Source of the DNA: Methyloceanibacter sp.
GTDB taxonomy: Bacteria; Pseudomonadota; Alphaproteobacteria; Rhizobiales; Methyloligellaceae
DNA: 5,007 bases
Reading direction: 5' to 3'
Assembly (NCBI GenBank): GCA_016649675.1
Contig: JAENXG010000186.1
Location: forward strand, 1-5,007
Within the stretch, counting starts at the first letter, position 1. Each line of letters starts with the position of its first letter. Shown here in pieces: positions 4,753-5,007 of the stretch. A model generated the notes under the pieces. It worked only from the letters and a program-made list of their open reading frames with translations, did not search any database and was not told the origin of the DNA. The translations under genes and the position numbers were made by a program.

Positions 4753-4884
4753 TTGTGCGGAGTCCTGACTGCGGCAGAGATCGAGACGTTCAGCCGGCTG
4801 GTCGGAAATTTTGATTTCGAGGCCTCCCTCAAGTGCCTTGCACGCATCGCCGAGCGCCTAGAATTGCACCTGGAAAGCTTCTGA
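4753..4884 (+). CDS. Possible 43-residue ORF, Hpt-like C-terminal helices
   Basis: A frame ending at TGA 4882-4884 encodes L-T-A-A-E-I-E-T-F-S-R-L-V-G-N-F-D-F-E-A-S-L-K-C-L-A-R-I-A-E-R-L-E-L-H-L-E, which reads as two amphipathic helices with protein-like composition. A TTG at 4753 follows a GGGGGG run by 5 nt and could be a start. The open frame upstream to 4618 looks non-coding and overlaps the recombinase remnant. The F-D-F-E-A-x-L pattern followed by a helix resembles the last helices of Hpt phosphotransfer domains, but the phosphorylatable His motif is missing. It may therefore be a C-terminal scrap, an independent small protein or chance. I do not recognise it as a known gene. Confidence 0.35.
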   Translation: MCGVLTAAEIETFSRLVGNFDFEASLKCLARIAERLELHLESF

Positions 4885-4920
4885 CGAAGCCTAACGCCGG
4901 CCCCGCGATAACTTCTGCTT

Positions 4921-5007
4921 GTGGCACCAAGCGGACCAACCCGCTGGCTCAAGGCCTGGGCGATGAAGATCGCCAGGCACCGCGGGCTGAAAAAGGCGAT
5001 TGTGGCC
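4921..5007 (+). pseudogene. IS110-family transposase C-terminal fragment
   Basis: The plus-strand frame ending at the window edge reads W-L-K-A-W-A-M-K-I-A-R-H-R-G-L-K-K-A-I-V-A at 4945-5007. This matches the well-conserved C-terminal segment of IS110/IS116-type transposases, which normally continues L-A-R-x-L-A-V-I-M-H-R-M-W. In IS110 enzymes this segment carries part of the transposase_20 region near the second catalytic serine domain. An in-frame TAA stands at 4909-4911, and nothing upstream resembles the RuvC-like DEDD domain. The 5' part of the gene is therefore missing and the copy is dead, unless the edge hides a rearrangement. The transposase would run rightwards out of the window. 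Confidence 0.65.

Noticed and set aside
4653..4952. 99-residue minus-strand frame
   Set aside because: Antisense to the small ORF and hairpin; Arg/Ser-rich shadow composition.

Overview
The window looks like an accessory stretch of an alphaproteobacterial chromosome, most likely from the Bradyrhizobium or a related Rhizobiales lineage. This rests on recollection of family patterns, not on a search. The indications are a GC-rich tspO, a HisKA_2-type soluble histidine kinase, a PAS-LuxR regulator, and degenerate intergenic repeats built on GACCCAAA and GGACAT. The two signalling genes appear less GC-rich than the tspO side by eye.

Left part (1-1800, genes on the minus strand). The left edge carries the start of a probable transposase (1-90). 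A gene-poor stretch follows, with one copy of the GACCCAAA repeat, a possible amidohydrolase C-terminal scrap and a strong hairpin. Next are a complete tspO (385-870) and a conserved protein of unknown function with a W-F-Q-W-Y-C-R-Y-Y core (1017-1535). Between 1536 and 1795 lies a large imperfect palindrome (1668-1740).

Centre (1796-4001) is the main interest. A PAS-LuxR regulator (minus strand) and a soluble HisKA_2 histidine kinase (plus strand) are transcribed divergently from a region of about 0.4 kb. Neither has a receiver domain, and no response regulator is in the window. The kinase carries an unusual C-terminal tail that reads like a helix-turn-helix and a three-cysteine cluster just after the phosphoacceptor helix. 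The regulator's start codon sits in an exact tandem duplication that creates a six-residue upstream minicistron overlapping the true start by ATGA. A strong hairpin closes the kinase gene.

Right part (4002-5007) is decaying DNA. It holds a small membrane-protein gene with a good ribosome binding site but an in-frame TGA at codon 3, the C-terminal remnant of a tyrosine recombinase, a possible 43-residue ORF with a DFE-helix ending, and the C-terminal part of an IS110-family transposase running off the edge. Transposase sequence at both edges and recombinase debris suggest an integrated island or insertion hot-spot. I see no CRISPR array, tRNA, rRNA or complete mobile element.
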